Assembly (NCBI GenBank): GCA_001599975.1
Contig: BCIO01000002.1
Span: 1,240,001 to 1,304,000, forward strand
Source: Cystobasidiopsis lactophilus
Lineage: Eukaryota > Basidiomycota > Agaricostilbomycetes > Agaricostilbales > Chionosphaeraceae
Direction of reading: 5' to 3'
Length of the DNA stretch: 64,000 nucleotides
Shown here one piece after another: positions 20,341 through 32,370 of the stretch (position 1 is its first letter; the number at the start of each line of letters is the position of its first letter). The notes beneath the pieces were generated by a model, which ran no database searches, had not been told where the DNA came from, and worked only from the letters and a program-made list of their open reading frames with translations. The translations under genes and the position numbers were made by a program.

Positions 20341-23300
20341 TCACACGTTGTATCTGCCAATGCGATGCTCGGCCTATAAAAAGTGTCTAAGCTTGATCTG
20401 AAGAAGATCATGGTGAAAAGGCTCACCTCGAGAGCTTGGGTGGCGGCCTCGAGCAAGAGCCTCTTGATCTCTGCAATGGCGCGCTTGACCTGTGTAGAAA
20501 CATTCAAGCGATTGTTGGATTTAGAGGAGCAAGAAAACGGACCTTGGTCTCGTCGGCCGACTCGATGAGCAGGTGCAGCTTTGGAGCGTCGCCGGCAGCC
20601 GGCTCCTTGCCCTTTTCGTAGTACACACCCTTGTTGGTGACTGAAGCGCCAGTGGCTTCGACCAGAGCGGACATGGTTTCGCGATTGGTGACGCGCCAGC
20701 GAGCCTTCTGCGGGTAGTCGTTGATGGGCACGATGGCGTGGAAGGACGCCGACTCCGAATCCCCTGCGCCTTCCAGCGTCCGAGATGCGTCGGCATGAAG
20801 GTTGTGGTGGTGAAACTCGGCCTTCTTGGCCTTCAAAGAGGCGTTGAGATTGGCGGCGACCAGTTTAGCCCGATCAACGGCGCTTAGATTGCTCATATCA
20901 GCTCTGCAAAAGGCACATGTCAGCGAATGACGAGCGAAACGGCAACAAGCAATGAACGCACGGGAGCTTAGGTATCGTAACTTCTGGCGTTGCCGACCTC
21001 TCGCCAGGCGCTTGAGCCAGGCCTCGCCTGGAAGTATCGGGTGCCGGACCGCGCCGAATCTCGACCTTGAGATCGGGAACGTTCGAAGATGTGTCTCCGG
21101 CCGCGTTGGAGGAGCGAACAACGCCCGACGACTCGCCCTCCTCGTCTTCGTCGTCCGAGCCAAAGTTGTCTTTGGGCGCCGCCTTCTCCTTGTCTTCCTC
21201 CCCTTCGCCATATGTTGCTCTTTCGGCTTTCCGGGCAGCCTCGCGGTCTTTGTCGAACCGATCCAGGCCTTTCCCGCCGAAGCCGGAACCAGCCATGCCA
21301 GCTCGGCCAGCCTTGACCTTGGCCAAGAAGTCTGTGCAACAAATGAATTTGAGTACATGATCTGATAAGCAAGAAATGATAGGACGAACCATCAGACATC
21401 TTCTTGAGCTGCTCGGGCACCGTCGCAGAGGACGCCTCCAGAGCGCGCACCAAGTCGACGGCGTACCGGTCCTGGTCCGGAGTGATGAAAGTGACGCAGG
21501 TGCCTTTATTGCCCGCTCTGCCAGTTCGGCCAGCTCGGTGGACGTAGTCCTCCATGTGGTTGGGCGCGTCGTAGTTGACGACCAGCTTGAGCTGCTTGAC
21601 GTCCAACCCTCGAGCCGCGACCGAGGTAGCGACCATGATTGGGATGACGCCGGCTTTGAAATCGGCCAAGATGGCGTCTCGGTCCACCTGATCCTTACCA
21701 CCGTGCAAGGACTGGACGACGTAGTGGTTCTTGAGCAGGTCCCGGTTGAGCTCGTCGGCGGCCTCTTGGCGGTCCACAAAAATCAACATTCTCGCTTCCG
21801 GGTCGTCGTTGCTGAACCGGCCCAGGAGCTCGAGCAGGCGGTTGAACTTGGTGTCCTCCTCGCGGACTTCGACGATCTGGTCGATTTCGGCGGCGACCAC
21901 GGACCGGCCGCCGACGGTGATCTCGAGCGGCTTCTTGAGCACCTTGCGGGCCAAAGCTTCCATTTGCTTAGGGAAGGTGGCGGAGAACAAGACCGTCTGG
22001 CGGTCCGGCCGAATTTGGCTGATGATCTTCGTGACCTGTGGGCACGCTCCAGATCAGTCCCGAACAGGCTGGAGGAACAGAAGCACGATAACGCACCTGG
22101 GGTTCAAAGCCAAGATCGAACATGCGATCGGCTTCGTCCAGGACCAGATAGGTGATGCGGCGCATGGAGAGGATCTTGCCGCTGTTGGTGGTCAAGAGCT
22201 CGATCATGCGGCCGGGTGTGCAAACGACAATCTCGACGCCTCGCTTGAGCTCAGCGATGTTGTCCTTCAAGGGAGAGCCGCCGTAGAGGCAGGTTGCCTG
22301 TGCGAAAAGCTCCGACGTGAGAACGAAAAGGTTCTTGAAAAGAAGGAAAAGACGCACCCGAAGATTTAGGGCTTTTAGGAACGGCTTGCACTCTCTGTGG
22401 ATCTGCACGGCCAGCTCGCGGGTGGGCGTCATGATCATGGCGATGGGCCCTTCGAGCGGTTCGAGCGGCCGCTGGTCCTTGATATGCCGGAACAAGGGCA
22501 GCAGGAAAGCAATTGTCTTGCCCGACCCGGTCTTGGCCACGCCGATCACGTCGCGCCCTGACATGATGGCCGGGATGGCCTGCGTTTGGATTGAGGTCGG
22601 AGCAAGCCAGTTGTTAGATTTGATCACGTCTAGCCTGTTTGCCACCCAATAAGTATCAACTTGTGTCTCTCAATGTGAAGGCAAGGAAGGGACGAACACG
22701 ACGGCAGGCAAGCCACAGTGGCTCCACTTAGTGACCGGCTTAGGGCAGTTGAGCCCGCGAATCTTGATGCCGTCGAGCGAAAGCCGAAGCAGGTTGGCGT
22801 CCTCGTCGGACATGGCCTGGATGTCGGGCGGCGGGTGGTAAAACTCTTTGCGGAACGGCTCGTAGGCGATGGACGAGTGGTCGATGGTGGCTACGTCCTT
22901 TTTCTTGATCTTTTTCGCTGCTAGTCTGTGCGTCCCACAGGCCGCCTATTAGACTTGACTCGAAGGCAAAAGGGGAGAAGGGACGCACGCCATGATATCG
23001 GCTGCGTTCAAGTTGACAGCCTCGGCCTCGTCCACCACGGGCTCGCCTTCTTCCGCCTGGCCGCTGGTGCCTTCATCTTCCATGTTCAAAGGCGTGATCT
23101 TGACCTTGGGGACAGTGCCGTTCGCTGCGCCTTTCGAAGTCGAGGAGGCAGACAGGTCGGCGGCGTCAACTTTTTTGACTTGGGCGGTGACGGCAGACAT
23201 GTAGGCGTCGAGCGGGTCGATCTCTTCCTCTTCCTCCTCCTGCTTGGCTGGAGCAACCGGAGCAGGGTCCACCTCCATCCTGTCTTCGCGCGCTGCCCGC

Positions 23301-24259
23301 CGCGGCTTCGGCTTGACGTCCTCCATCTCGACGTCGCCACCATTGGCCTCTTCCACCTTGACCTCTGCTTCCCCTTGAGCCACCGTCGCAGCAGACGGCA
23401 GGACGCCTGAGTTCATGGCCTCCTTGGCCTTGAGCTCGTTGGCCTCCCTGGCGGCCTCTGCCCTCGCCCTCTCGTCGCCGGCATCTGCATCGCCCAGCAG
23501 ATCCTCCTCGTCCGACTCGTCCTCCTCGCCTTCCTGAGCGGTCGGCGCCTCTTCCAAAGGAACAGCCGCGTCGGGCCTGAACATCTTGAGCGCTTTAGGG
23601 GCTTCCGCGACGGCCTCGTCGTCGTCGTCGGCGCCCATGAAATTGCTGGCTTTGGCCCGGCCTTTGATGGAGAACGCGGTGCCTTTGGAGAGCGCGGACG
23701 ACGCAATCTTCTTAGGCGGTGCCGCTGCTGTTGCTGGCGGCGGCTTGGGCGAGGCAGGAGCAGAGGCGGGCTTGGACGAGGAGCCTCCTGCGGCCGCTGC
23801 TTTTTTGGCCTTCCAAGCCTCGAGTCGCTCCCTCTTCTCCCGCAGCTTGCGCTCCTCCTCCGTCTCCGTTGGCTGCGCTGGTGCTGCTGCTGCTGGAGCG
23901 GGTGCAGGTGCAGCGGCATCAGGGGCAGGCGACCGCGCTGCTGGCTGCTCGTCTCGCCGTCGCCTTGAAGAATCCCTGTCGACGTCGCGGTGGCTGCTGT
24001 CCCTCGAGTCCCGGTGGTCCCTGGAGTCTCTGGAATCGCGCTCTCGGTGGTGGCTTCTGCTGCTGGAATGCCGGTCCTCGTCCCTGGAGTAGTCCCTCGA
24101 GTCCCGGTGCGAGGTCGAGTGGCGATCTCGAGGCTCCCTCGACCTGGACCGCTGCCTCCGGCTGCTCGAGCTGCCGTTCTCGTAGTGGTGCGAGGACGAC
24201 TCGTGCGTCCGCCGCCGCTTGCGGGCTTCGTAGTCCTCAGGCGACCGGTCGCGGGCCAT
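20341..24259 (-). CDS. PRP5: Pre-mRNA-processing ATP-dependent RNA helicase PRP5 (DDX46-like)
   Basis: DEAD-box helicase that remodels U2 snRNP during branch-site selection. The ATG at 24259 opens a long low-complexity N-region: RS/RD-dipeptide stretch, Ala/Pro-rich part, coiled-coil-like E/K/R segment and acidic stretches. Helicase motifs follow in order: TSIQTQAIP (Q motif), AKTGSGKT (I), PTRELA (Ia), TPGR (Ib), DEAD (II), SAT (III), MLIFVDRQ (IV), ARGLD (V) and HRAGRTGR (VI). The C-part has a KH-like region ([20 protein letters not shown]) and ends GRYNV, like DDX46. The final exon needs an acceptor just before [10 protein letters not shown]; the stop is at 20341. About six introns. It is convergent with DRG (270 bp) and divergent from FUN14 (110 bp). 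Confidence 0.95.
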
Positions 24260-24369
24260 GCTGTTTTGCTGGCTGCAGCAGAGCAACGCCAGCCTAACAG
24301 CTCTCTTCCGCTGCCGGCCACTTTTTTCGCACGCTTGGTTGCTTGCTTTCGTTTGGATAGCTCATCGAG
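24260..24369. promoter_or_regulatory. Short bidirectional promoter between PRP5 and FUN14
   Basis: Only 110 bp separates the two divergent ATGs, so both start sites must lie within it or inside 5' coding sequence. It holds pyrimidine-rich stretches but no clear TATA box. Regulation shared by the two genes is an inference from distance. Confidence 0.55.
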
Positions 24370-25308
24370 ATGAACTGTGGCCTGCGAACTTCTGGGGGCT
24401 TGCTCCTCCGCGCCTCCAATGCCGCCCAAAGGCAGGGCATGCGGTCATCTTCTGCTCTGGCTTTCCCTCGCGCTGCTCGTGCGTTCCGATGCCTCTCATG
24501 TCAGACGATCTCCGCCTCAACTTGAGCTTGGGACCCACAGAGCAAGGCCGAAGCTGGAGGACGTGGGCGATGGGCTTGACGGCAGCGGCCACCCTCAGCG
24601 GCTTGGCGATGTCGAAGCCCGCCTTCCTCTGCCAGCCCGCCACCACCGTCGACCCGGCTCTTCCAGCCACGAGCAAGCCCGATCCCTGGAGCGTCCCGGA
24701 CGATGTGCCCAAGAGCAACGTCAACCTGTACTCCATGGGGTCGGTTCTCCTCCGTCTCTGCCTGGCTTTCAAGTCTGATGAAGAGATGAAACTCGCAGCT
24801 TTGGAACAGCGGCGGGCATCTGCGCTGGCATGTTCGTAGCTAAAGGCTTGAAGCTGGTCGCTATCGTCCTCGGCGGCCTCTTCATCTTCCTCCAGGTCCG
24901 CGTCCTCTGGCTTATTGACCATATCTCTTCATTTACTGAGAATGAAAGTATACGCAGTACACCTCGAGCAAGTCGCTGACCAAGGTGGACTGGAGCGCCA
25001 TGGGCCGCCGCTATGACACCGCGCTCGAATCCCTGGCCGGGCCAGCCACCGACAAGCAGCAGCCCGTGCTCAGCCGCGTCTTTTGGAGGTTTGCAGACTT
25101 CTTGGCCGTGAGTGCACCTCGTCGCGTTCTTCTGGACTTTGACCGGTTGCTGAGCGAGGTGGCAAACTCCCTCAGGCCGACTTCCCCCAGAGAGGTTCGT
25201 TCTTGCCGCTCCCCTCTACAGGTCGTAGATTCACATACTGACTGTTGCTTCTGTGAACCAACAGCTACCTTCCTCGCCGGCTTCGTCTTGGGCTTGAGGA
25301 TGGGTTGA
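24370..25308 (+). CDS. FUN14-domain mitochondrial membrane protein
   Basis: FUN14 proteins sit in the mitochondrial outer membrane; animal FUNDC1 is a mitophagy receptor. The ATG at 24370 starts a targeting-like sequence rich in R, S and A (MNCGLRTSGGLLLRASNAAQ). An intron of about 62 bp skips an in-frame stop and leads to WRTWAMGLTAAATLSG. The domain core is LYSMGFGTAAGICAGMFVAK then GLKLVAIVLGGLFIFLQ, YTSSKSLTKVDW and, near the end, ATFLAGFVLGLRMG, the Gly-rich last helix. Five introns are inferred. The position of the first intron is the least certain. No LC3-interacting motif is asserted. Confidence 0.82.
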
Positions 25309-25959
25309 GGGAAGGCGGGCAACGCAGGGATTCGGAGTCCATGAAACTGTACGAGACCATTCGCGTATCTTATAGGCTTTGCAAGAAAGTTGGTCGTTTG
25401 CTGGCGAATGGTCCCAAAGGCAACCACGGCTTCCGAGCTGTCTGGCAGTCCTGCGCGAGCGTTGTCGCCCCAGTTCTTTGCGCTGACGGTCAAATCCTTC
25501 CTGCCCTGTTTCCGACTCAGTCAGTTGAACAGAGGAAATTTTTCATCTGCGCTGGTCTAGGGATGCAAGAAGGAGACTGCGGCCTCTTCTCGAGCCTGTG
25601 GCACCTCGCGAGCCTTCGCAAGTCTCGCTCCTCAGACACGGTCTCAAATGGTGCCACCCGACTGCCTATTCTGAATGCATCTTTCTTTTCGCTTACAGGC
25701 TTTAAACGTTGCATGCTGGTCTTGCAAGGAGAGGTAATAAGTCATCGAGGTTCTTCTTCCTGGGCGCGGCCATTAGCGCTGGTTTTTGGCGCACTTTTTG
25801 CCGCCTTGGAGAGGATACCAGCTGGCACTTGCAGACCAGCTGTCACTTGCTCTTGGGGACCCTGTTTCAAAAGAAGACACCGCGGTGTCGTGAAAACGCC
25901 TTCGCTAGCCTTCCTCCCGTCCTTTTCGCCTCAAGTCTTACCTCTGCGATTCTTCGACC
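25309..25959. other. Intergenic region upstream of an uncharacterised gene
   Basis: A plus-strand frame is open from ATG 25341 to 25994, but it overlaps the next gene's start, shows no domain and has no conserved-looking block. I treat it as chance. The region is otherwise pyrimidine-rich toward its 3' end, as expected of a promoter and leader. Confidence 0.45.
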
Positions 25960-28744
25960 ATGGCTGCAGCCCAAGCTCCAATGAACTGGACTGATGCTGA
26001 AATCGACCGCGCCAAGGAGGAAAGCTTGCCGCTTTTCGATAAGCTGGCGACCAAGTGTCTGGAACGTTGGCCCGCAGGCGATATACCAGAAACGCGAGCA
26101 GACCGCGAACGGCGGGGCAATCACATCAAATCTCTCTTTGGAGAAGCTCTGGAGGCCGGGCTGCACGGAAGAGGTGGCCTAGGTAAACCACTTTGCCAGA
26201 CTGTGCCAGATTGGTCCTCAGCTTCCGTCGAAAACAGGACCTCAAGAACCGCGAGAACTTCTCGACAAACTTCGTCTGGGCATCAATTGGATTGGCCGCA
26301 CTTTCTTTTCCTTGCGAACCGGTATGGCGAATGCCGGACAGCACAGCCACATTGAATGCTTCGAATTGCTATTGCGGCCGTTCTTGTCGCCTTCTGGCTC
26401 CTTTCTAAAAGACCCTCTACTGAAATTGGCAGAAACAGCAATGGCTGGGGGTGAGTTCGCGACATGCTTGGGGTGAAGCAGTCTCATGAACGACCAGGCG
26501 CTTCATTCGAACATCTTTTCTTCTACTATGCTGGTGTTCAGCTTCGAGACCGTGTGATAGGCTATGTCCTACATGATTCAACCTTCTCGTTCCCCCAAGG
26601 TTTCGATTTTCCAACTCGCTGGCGAGAGCGTCTCGATCCGTTCATCATTGGCCTGGAGCGCAGTATTTCCTTCGGTTTGTCCGCTTCTCAGACAGTCATT
26701 TACGAGTCTGGTCGCGAGAAGCGCTCCGAAATGGACCAAATGCTGGCGACTTGGAAGTGGCTTATGGAGACAGAAGCCAACAACATCAATGACCCCTCGA
26801 AAATCAACCTATTGTACAGTGGAGCCTTCGATTCAGATCGTCTGATCGATTCTGCTCCTAATAGGCGTGATCGTGCTGCGAGGAAGGAGATCTTCGGGCA
26901 AGGCTGCCGTGCGGACTTCCAGCGGCTCTGTTTGTTGATTCCCACAGCGGTGATGGATGCCTCTTAAAACTCGTGCACAGGCTCTTTACAAACGCACGAG
27001 GAGGCTCTGTGCTATATGTTGCCGCGCCTCTTTCTTGCATCGTCGCGCCCAACACACTTCAACAATCTGCGACGACCCAACTTGCTGCGCCTCTTCCTCG
27101 AGCAGTTCCACAAGCAGCCTAGACCAATGTTGTGGGAGCCACCTGCCCAAACGGCTGGTGATGAACAGGAAGAAGGAGCCAACGGGGACGTTGAAGCTCT
27201 GCCTCTGATCCGGCTTCGCATCTTGTTTCTTGGCTGGTCTGCAGCTCGCAGGTTGAACGAACATGTGGACAACTTTCCTTTGCTGATACATGAAACCGCT
27301 ACGTTTGTTCGGTTCTGCATCATGGGCTATGATTTGGATCCCTTGCCCGCACATAGTAAGCGTTTCCCAAAACAAGCCGGAGCTCTTGTGACACATCGCT
27401 TGTCTTCAGCTATCCAAAATGACCGGACCGCTTATCTGACTGGCATGAAAGCTCGCTTTAGAAATCTTGAAGTGAGCTTCTTCAGCGATAATCCAATAAT
27501 GTCTGACCATGACAAAATCCATCGCCAAGGTCTTTCAGCCGGAGGGCTTGTCTCTCATTGGATACAGACAAGAACATCGAGGCGACCGAGTCGAAGCTCT
27601 GTGGTCGTGCAATGTTTGGTGCGGTGTTCGGATTTGTATGCCTGAGTGGGCTAACAGCAAGCATTCTCTGTGTAGCCTCAAGGAGTCTTACGGCGAGAAG
27701 GGGAAAGAGCACCTGGAGGGCCGCAGCCGGAAGATGGGCGACGTGCCAGCCAACTTTCCCGGACATAGCAATGGGGAGGTGCGGATTTCATGCCGACAGA
27801 ATGCACACCGCCATTGCGTGGAGGCGCTCCCGACTATTCCGCATAATCCAAACGAGAGGCTCTGTGTTGACCGGTTCGTAGTCTTCTGCCTGTGGCGGCG
27901 AGCCCTAAGAAACTCGCGAGGCATTGCGGCAGTGACCATGCAAATGCTGACCCTTATTGGCGCCTCAATGACTTGCGATACCACACTATTGTGAGCTGTG
28001 TGATTTTATATTGCTTAGGCGCTCTGACGGAATCTGATCTCGGTCCAGAACGATGATTCGAGGGCTTGCAGGCTCAACATTCTTGAACGCCTCTGGCCAA
28101 GTTTGCGCGTTCAAATGCTGCTGAAGCAGCAAGTTCCCTCTCGAATCCTCCATTGCACAGATGTGTCGGCTGTTAGCCACGTCACCTTGTCGCGACTGGC
28201 TCATTGCTTTCAATCGTGGACGTTCAATGTTCGGCGACAAGCTCTGCAAAATGGAGCGCGCTTATGTTTGACCTCTTCTTCCTCACCCCCTTACGGCCTT
28301 GTGGGAACATGCGAAAACGCTTTCTTGGTGCTCAACGTTCGGCGGCCCGCTGGCCGACCCAACATTTTGAAGGCATTCGAGGTTATTCAAAATCTTGCTC
28401 AGAGTCGAAATGGCCAACCTCTCCAAGCCCGAATACCATCGGGCGCCACGCAGGAATGTCATGAGCTCAACTGTGTGGCTGCTGACCCTCTGCTGGGCCA
28501 CACTGGGTTTTTCCGACCTCCAAATCCCGACTTGGTGGCGCTTTGGTTCCCGCGAGCGCCCTTGCTGTCACCCGCAGCTCCTCTTATGACGGACTTGTAT
28601 CGCCGCATTCTCACTCCACATAACCAAATGGCGCAGCTTGGAGATGTAGTGGGCACGTTGATTGCGTCGGAATTGACATGGGCGCCTGTGGCCGCGCGGC
28701 GCTTGGCCGACGTGGCGAACCACCAGCACCCTCCTCTCGTATAG
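25960..28744 (+). CDS. Uncharacterised multi-exon protein
   Basis: I do not recognise the family. The ATG at 25960 (context ACCATGG) starts MNWTDAEIDRAKEES after a short Ala-rich leader, and exon 1 ends HGRGGLG. A 55 bp intron joins PQEPRELLDKLRLGINWIG and, further on, HIECFELLLRPFL. The next exon reads HLFFYYAGVQLRDRVIGYVL and later SEMDQMLATWKWLMETEANN. A further intron joins SLQTHEEALCYMLPRLFLAS, FNNLRRPNLLRLFLEQF and LGWSAARRLNEHVDNFPLLI. Further exons carry YDLDPLPAH, NDRTAYLTGMKARFRNLE, GLSLIGYRQEHRGDRVEAL and a long last frame ending ANHQHPPLV at 28744. It is Leu-rich, soluble and mostly helical in appearance. The stretch 27780-28100 is the weakest, and the end could belong to a separate gene. 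Confidence 0.45.
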
Positions 28745-28878
28745 CATCCAGATCTTTTTCAGTGTGCATGTCAATTCATACTTTTCAAATTCAAGACACC
28801 TTTTTTACAAGACGTCGCCACCGACGAATGCTTGAGTGGACCTGACTTGCCCTACGTCGGGATTCACCTCGATACAAA

Positions 28879-28924
28879 GGCCTGATCACGCCGTCAAAAA
28901 AGGCCCGATCACGCCGTCAAAAAC
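28879..28924. repeat. 23 bp tandem duplication at the end of the AtuA-like gene
   Basis: Units at 28879-28901 and 28902-28924 begin GGCC(T/C)GATCACGCC and differ at two positions. The second unit contains the stop codon of the AtuA-like gene, so the duplication spans the coding end and the 3' UTR. Confidence 0.75.
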
Positions 28925-31801
28925 TTCTTTGGGACATCAACAACGCGGGAGCGAAGCCAGTCTGCCACACCCTTGCCCAATCCGTCTAGACGAGAGGATG
29001 AACTGATACCTCTGCCCAAAGGACCATACTGCCAGGGCGCGGCTTAGCCTACGTTCATATAAAGAGTGAACCAGAGATGGTGCTCACCACGACAAAGTGC
29101 ACCGCCAAGATCTTGGGCATCTCGACGCGCTCAGTGAAAAAATCGGGCTGCCAGTCTTTGCCGTACAGCTCTTGCAGCTTTCTCTTGGTCAACAAGGCCT
29201 GCAAGCTCTTCTTAAATCGATGGCTCTCTGCACTTCAGAGGAGAAGACAAACCCTCAGCCACTCGTATTGCTCGGGCTTTTGGACAATGAAGCCAATGTT
29301 GACGTTAGCGCCCTGTTCGAACGTCTGAACAAGACTGCCGGAGAAACACAAGCCGTGAGACTGCTACCTTATCACCGGATCGGGCCAAAACAATGTCACC
29401 GAGCTGGGCCTTGACAGTTTCGCCAAACGACGCGAGGTCGGCGGGCGACTCAGGGTCGAAGTCGCGTCGAGGCTCCAGGGCTTGGTAGGCAGGAGGGTGA
29501 CCAGCTGGAACAGTGACTGGCTTGAGCGAGTTAGGAGCGTTCAAGATGATGGCCTTTTCGTCGATCTTGTCTTGCTTGTAAAGACCAGGATAGAAGGCCA
29601 TGTAGGCGAGCGGACTGGCCATGCGCAGATCTGACAATCATAGCACTCCAAATTAGTCGTGTAGTCAGCAAAGAAATCTCAAGACGGACCTAGGCAGCAG
29701 TGCATGCCTGTTGACACCGAGATCAACAGCAATTCGACACCGAAGTGGAAGCAACTTGCCTGAAAAATGGACCATGGCAAGTTCGGCCCACTATATGCTG
29801 TCTGTTCAGTCATCACTCGAAAACGTTGAGGCGAATACAATTACAGCTTGTTTAAGGCGAGCGATGGGCTCCTGATCGGGCGACTGGGCGAAAATTCGGA
29901 GGCCGGTCGTCGAAGCGAGCTGAGTATCGGGGTCCGATGCAGGAACGCCGAGTGGCTGAAACTCTAACAGCTCAAACTCGAGGCCCCAGTCGGCGAACTT
30001 CTTGCGCAACTGTGCTTCGGCCAGTGCCCACTGCCAAATAATGTTGACCTTCTTATCAAATCTCCCCTTTCAGTAACTGCTTACCTTATGCTTGGTATTG
30101 TAGGCAGTCTATATGATAGGTCAGCCAGTGCCAGTGGAGGCATGCACTCAGAACAGAAAGTGACAAACCGAGTACAGAGTCTGAAGAAAAGCCTGAGCTC
30201 TATTGCGGTATAGATTGAGATACCAGCACTCACGTATTCGCCTTGCCATCCTCCCTTGTAGAATACGGCAAGTTTAGTGGTAGGTGGCGGCGGAGACCCT
30301 TTGATGCCAGCCAGGCGCACTCGGTTCTCGCCCTCTTGAATGAGTTGAACATCCCGTAGATCAGCTGAAACGTCGCTGTTCAAGTAGACGTCGCCTTGGA
30401 GCTCGCTGAAGGACCATTCCGGTAAGCAGGAACAGAGTGAACAGGAGTCTCGAAATGGCTTACTAAAGGAACTGGCATCTGATGATCGGCTCTGTAACAA
30501 AACCAGCGAACTTTTCGTTTTTCGTGATGACAACGCCGCCATCGGAAGCAATCTCGGCGATCGGACAGGCGAGATCAAGGAGTTCCGACGTTTCGTAGAT
30601 GTCGAAGCCCGAAAAGTTAGCGCCCGTACTGTAGCAAGAACATTCGATCAGATGGCCGGCGACCAGAGATTGTGCACTGAAATCAAGTACACAGTAGGCT
30701 TCAGGACAAGGCGGAGGAATACGAAGAGAGGCAACTTACAGCTTGTCCCATTCGTCATCGGCCCAATCGTGCCACCACCAGGCAGCGCCAATGACAGGCG
30801 ACGCTGATCCAAAGTGAGATTAGAGGCGGGCAGACCAAAAAGACAGCTAACCATCAGCGACGCGGCCACAGATCACGATATCAGCGCCGCCACGCAGAGC
30901 AGCAACAATGCCGCGAGCTCCCAAGTAAACATTTGCACAAACGATTGGCTTTCGGGGGTCTTTTAAAGGTTTAGTAACGAGAACAAAGGGCCCACGAGAA
31001 TGTCGGCAATGCTTACCGTCAAGAAAGTCGGTGGCGTGAGCAACGCGCTTCACATTTGGGTTGTCGCTGTCGAGATGGATCATGCCTCCATCATTTCGTA
31101 GGACGTTTTGAATATCAGGGAACAAGTCGTCGCCCGAGACGTAAGCGACAACGAGGTTCAAATTCTTCGCCTTGACCTGGGGCAAAAGTCAGGCCTCTGT
31201 TGCCGCAGTTGCTCGAAAGGGGACATACTAGCTCGACAACCTTGTTGGCCAGCGTCTTGGGACGCAAGGCGCCTCCATTGATCACCGCTTTCTGGCGCTT
31301 CTCGGCAATGGTCTCGCTGTGCCCTTTATGAGCTTGAAATCCATTTCGACCGGTCTTTTGCTCACAGACTCAAAGTCAAGCCATCGAGCGCTGTGGGCTC
31401 AAAGCCCTCGTGTGTGCCTTCAGCAACGCCGACCGCATGCCAGGCGAGGTTCTGGTCGAAGCAGCATAAGAAGAGTGCAAACGGCACGGTGGCGGAGGAT
31501 CACACCATCTCGGCAAGGTAATCTGCCCAATGGCGCATTTAGCTATGGTTCACTGGAGGGATGTTGCGCTGCTCACCGCCAGTGACCACATCAATGTTCT
31601 GCCAACGCGGGGTTCCAAATGAGTCCCTTCCTTTTGAGCGGTCACCAATCCACTCACTCCATATTTGACCTGGTTATACATGTAATAGCCTGGATCGGTA
31701 CAGGCGCCACTGCAGTTGCCAATGCGGATTGGGCGCTTGGGCTGGCCATTGGCGCGGCCATTGGCGGCATTCCCATTGACTTCGTTTGCGATGGACACCA
31801 T
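28909..31801 (-). CDS. AtuA-like protein (acyclic terpene utilisation family, DUF1446)
   Basis: Eukaryotic relative of AtuA, a protein of bacterial geranyl-CoA/citronellol degradation; its reaction in fungi is not known. The ATG at 31801 gives an N-tail rich in N and G, then RPIRIGNCSGACTDPGYYMY, the family's Gly-rich start. Further exons have NLNLVVAYVSGDDL, PIVCANVYLGARGIVAALR, GGADIVICGRVAD, GHLIECSCYSTGANFSGFD and VFYKGGWQGEYVSAG. The C-terminal swapped-type part includes DIVLARSGDKGANVNIGF, EYEWLR-like text and, after the last intron, YGPLGRGISSSSRLDGLGKG. The protein ends KKFLTA. About 11 short introns are needed. The gene is divergent from a DAL5-type permease, suggesting uptake and catabolism of an acid substrate. 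Confidence 0.85.
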
Positions 31802-32370
31802 TTTCGCTTTCTCGAAGGCCTGTTCGCGCTACCTGTCGTCGCAGAGGTCCAAAAGTGCTATAATTGCGGCCAGCTGCGAGCGTTGGCACCCTCGGCATCT
31901 GCCTGCTTCATTTATCGTGACACCCCACAATCCCGCTGCCGAAGATCACCAACCCGATGCTTTTTCGCAGAGTATAGTCAGTATAGGCAGATGTGCTTTG
32001 CGTGAACTTCTGTGATGGTATCGAGCCGGGACAGATCGACCATTCGGCATCCCCTCCATTTAGAGCTAATTTGATCTTTGCCAAGATCTTTCGCTGCCTC
32101 CGCCACGATTTCTGCCCGCTTTCATGCCGTCTGCGAGCCAGATCACTCTACAAATGATTGCTCTCCCCGCGATGATTGCCCAATCTTCTCCGCTAAATGT
32201 CTCCCTTCGTGCCGCGTTGGCAGCTACCTTGGTCGTTGCTTCGCTAAAAGCTGCCGAAAACTTCAGCATGATCCTCTGGAGCATGCTTATACCCCACTTC
32301 ATCAGTGCTTGGCATTCATCCCTTCTGCTTCTTGACTCTTGCGCCCGGGGCATTCAGAGCATTCGCCCAA
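31802..32370. promoter_or_regulatory. Divergent promoter region, AtuA-like gene / DAL5-like permease
   Basis: About 570 bp between two divergent ATGs. Both promoters must lie here. I see no unambiguous operator; a GATAA core occurs on the minus strand near 31913. Open frames in this stretch are shadows. Confidence 0.5.

Noticed and set aside
23413-24429. 338-codon alternative frame in the PRP5 N-terminal region
   Set aside because: It is a shadow of the RS- and Ala/Pro-rich part of PRP5; low-complexity, GC-rich sequence keeps several frames open.
25341-25994. Open frame before the uncharacterised gene
   Set aside because: Overlaps the better-supported start at 25960 and shows no conserved motif.
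28879-28924. CRISPR-like or target-site repeat
   Set aside because: Only two adjacent units without spacers, in a eukaryotic gene end; simple slippage fits better.
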